From assembly GCA_030428405.1 (NCBI GenBank), contig JAUIEH010000186.1, forward strand, positions 1 through 6,125: a DNA stretch of 6,125 bases. Reading direction: 5' to 3'. Origin of the DNA: Alphaproteobacteria bacterium (GTDB lineage: Bacteria; Pseudomonadota; Alphaproteobacteria; Caulobacterales; Maricaulaceae). Shown one piece after another: positions 5,402 through 6,125 of this stretch. The notes beneath the pieces were generated by a model, which was not told the origin of the DNA, searched no databases, and was given only the letters and a program-made list of their open reading frames with translations. The stretch's first letter is position 1. Each line of letters opens with the position of its first letter. The translations under genes were made by a program, and so were the position numbers.

Positions 5402-6109
5402 TTATCTTGAACCAAATTGATGCGGCGCGAGCAGCGCACGGAGTTTCCTCGGCGTCCTGCCGGTCGCGGCTTTCAAGGCGCGGCTCATATGCGCCTGATC
5501 GGCATAGCCCGCGTCGAGCGCGATGTCGGCCAGCATGTCCGGGCCGTCCGTCAACAAACGAAGCGCCATGCGCAGCTTCTGCTCAGCGCGAAAGGCGGCG
5601 GGCTTGAGCCCGAAGCGGCGGTGAAAGCTGCGCGCTGCGTGCTCAGGGGAAACGCCGCTCTGACGCGACAAGGCGCCGATATCGGCGCGCGGGTCGGCCT
5701 GCAGCGCGGCGCCCAGCGCATCACGCCAGTCGTCGTCGGATGCGGGCGCGACCCGCTCGCCGTCCTCCAACGCTTCGATCAGCGCGTCCAGTGGATGGCG
5801 ACGGCGCTCGACATTTTCGGGACGTTTCGGGCGCAGAACGAAATAAGACGACGCGCCCAGCGTCGCGGCCGTGTCAAAGGGCAGGACGAAATTCAACACC
5901 TCCGCGCCGCCCGCAGCGAAGCGGTCTGCATGAAGATGAAAGGGCGGATGGATGACCAGCTCGCCCGCCTCACAGCGCCAGGCGCCGTCTGCGCCCGTCT
6001 CGACATAACCGCCGCGCAGGATCAGCGCCGCATAAGCGTGCGCGTGGCGATGCGCGTGAAGCGCTGCATCCTCGCTATGGCTCGAGCGGAAACGCGCGAT
6101 CTGATCCAT
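5402..6109 (-). CDS. AraC-family transcriptional regulator with N-terminal cupin-like domain
   Basis: This 235-aa regulator has an N-terminal AraC-type ligand-binding cupin: HAHRHAHAYAALILRGGY at 18-35, AGELVIHPPFHLHAD at 48-62 and VLNFVLP at 71-77. It has a C-terminal double helix-turn-helix: IGALSRQSGVSPEHAARSFH at 144-163, and LADIALDAGYADQAHMSRAL at 193-212 followed by TGRTP at 216-220, which is the classic AraC/XylS signature. It should bind DNA and respond to a small molecule that cannot be named. The His-rich start (H11, H18, H20, H22, H24) with H54, H58 and H60 could bind a metal, but this is only suggestive. The ATG at 6109 is the only likely start, because an in-frame TAG occurs at 6121-6119. 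No good SD precedes it, and its promoter lies beyond the window. It ends 28 bp before the metallopeptidase-like gene on the same strand, which it may regulate. Confidence 0.92.
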   Translation of the reverse strand: MDQIARFRSSHSEDAALHAHRHAHAYAALILRGGYVETGADGAWRCEAGELVIHPPFHLHADRFAAGGAEVLNFVLPFDTAATLGASSYFVLRPKRPENVERRRHPLDALIEALEDGERVAPASDDDWRDALGAALQADPRADIGALSRQSGVSPEHAARSFHRRFGLKPAAFRAEQKLRMALRLLTDGPDMLADIALDAGYADQAHMSRALKAATGRTPRKLRALLAPHQFGSR

Positions 6110-6125
6110 CGCGTCAGGCTAAGCG

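Noticed and set aside
5374..5439. An upstream in-frame ATG (5439) for the metallopeptidase-like gene
   Set aside because: It would add a charged 22-residue stretch ahead of a good signal peptide and overlap the end of the AraC gene by 38 bp.
4945..5607. A 220-codon plus-strand frame across the metallopeptidase and AraC genes
   Set aside because: It spans two genes antisense, is Arg-rich and lacks any domain.

Overview
The window is GC-rich with strong codon-position bias and looks like chromosomal DNA of an alphaproteobacterium, possibly a Caulobacterales/Hyphomonadales-type lineage. That placement is inferred from base composition, protein style and gene content; no rRNA or other marker is present. 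The DNA is almost entirely coding: seven genes and one gene cut by the left edge. I see no tRNA, rRNA, CRISPR array, insertion sequence or other mobile element, and no gene-free stretch longer than about 100 bases. Left part (1-2124, all minus strand): argG (argininosuccinate synthase) is followed by ppa (family I inorganic pyrophosphatase), the ppa start sharing one base with the argG stop. After a 92-bp gap comes the 5' end of a gene for an exported TPR-like protein that runs off the left edge. ArgG releases pyrophosphate and Ppa destroys it, so the overlapping pair makes biochemical sense. Middle (2125-3098, plus strand): a GTG-started gene for an atypical extended-SDR NAD(P)-dependent epimerase/reductase-like protein is divergent from argG across a 62-bp intergenic region. 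It converges on the next operon with only 9 bp between the stop codons. Right part (3108-6109, all minus strand) holds two units. One is a compact SdpR-SdpI-type operon: an ArsR-family autorepressor overlaps a six-helix SdpI-family membrane protein by 4 bp. It is preceded by a near-textbook regulatory region, a TTGACA -35 next to a perfect 9+9-bp inverted repeat (TAATTAGGA / TCCTAATTA) that covers the presumed -10. The other is an AraC-family regulator followed 28 bp later by a secreted protein with an HEIFH zinc-metallopeptidase motif. No entirely new system is evident. The points most worth a second look are the SdpR-type operator/promoter with a possibly leaderless regulator mRNA, an SdpI/SdpR module with no toxin genes beside it, the argG-ppa coupling, and the little-characterised AraC-linked exported metallopeptidase.
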